Of a stretch of 15,041 bases of DNA, positions 14,931 through 15,041 are shown in pieces (positions within the stretch are counted from its first letter, which is position 1; every line of letters begins with the position of its first letter). A program made the position numbers and the translations under genes. Origin of the DNA: CBDULX01 sp965368175. GTDB taxonomy: Bacteria; Pseudomonadota; Gammaproteobacteria; SZUA-229. The DNA is taken from assembly GCA_965368175.1 (NCBI GenBank), contig CBDULX010000057.1, positions 1-15,041 on the forward strand, read 5' to 3'. The notes beneath the pieces are model-generated. The model had not been told where the DNA came from, searched no databases, and was given only the letters and a program-made list of their open reading frames with translations.

Positions 14931-15041
14931 AGGGAACCTCTAATCAGGTCATGATTGTTTTATGCTGGCTAAAAGCGTCCAGATTCTCCTCGAAGTTCGT
15001 TGCAATAGAATAACTATTCCGCCTCACTTCATGAAAAATCT
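14931..15041 (+). repeat. MITE-like dispersed repeat, copy B (cut by the right edge)
   Basis: This is a second copy of the repeat at 12626-12782, in the same orientation. It begins AGGGAACCTCTAATCAGG, and its core at 14952-15016 matches copy A almost throughout. Similarity continues more loosely to the window end (GAAAAATCT against GAAAAACCC). By comparison with copy A the element should end about 45-50 bp outside the window. It begins 20 bp after the cotransporter stop and is directly preceded by CTAG. Confidence 0.65.

Overview
The window reads as chromosomal DNA from a gammaproteobacterium. The supporting evidence is a TgpA/DUF58/MoxR cluster, a single-chain exonuclease I close in length to the E. 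coli enzyme, and an Mla/Pqi-type lipid transporter. GC content is moderate, and GTG and TTG starts occur beside ATG. The genus cannot be named from the sequence. There are no rRNA or tRNA genes, CRISPR arrays, phage genes or transposase genes.

Left part (1-5095, all minus strand). In transcription order this holds an AEC-family transporter, then a probable promoter, a 49-residue single-span membrane protein, a MoxR AAA+ ATPase, a DUF58 protein and a TgpA-like membrane transglutaminase that runs off the left edge. The last three genes abut or overlap (0 nt gap, then ATGA) and form the classic MoxR-DUF58-transglutaminase unit.

Centre (5163-10745, plus strand). Seven genes are packed so tightly (gaps or overlaps of 1, -20, 16, 1, 21 and -4 nt) that they look like one operon. 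The first three make a complete partner-switching module: an HDOD + coiled coil + PP2C/SpoIIE phosphatase, an RsbW-like HATPase, and a STAS protein with a DSSG phospho-acceptor motif. The next four make an MCE lipid transporter: an MlaE permease, an MlaF ATPase, an MlaD-like MCE protein and a PqiC-like lipoprotein. The STAS gene sits where an MlaB subunit gene could sit. The most interesting reading is therefore that one STAS protein serves both modules, so that its phosphorylation state might gate phospholipid transport at the envelope. That is inference from order and motifs, not proof.

Right part (10823-15041). A 105-residue protein of unknown function converges on sbcB (exonuclease I, minus strand). 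A 477-bp intergenic region follows, with a MITE-like repeat of about 155 bp, a possible 24-codon hydrophobic ORF and a good sigma70-type promoter for a Na+/phosphate cotransporter with a PhoU-like tail. A second copy of the repeat, in the same orientation, begins 20 bp after the cotransporter gene and is cut by the right edge.
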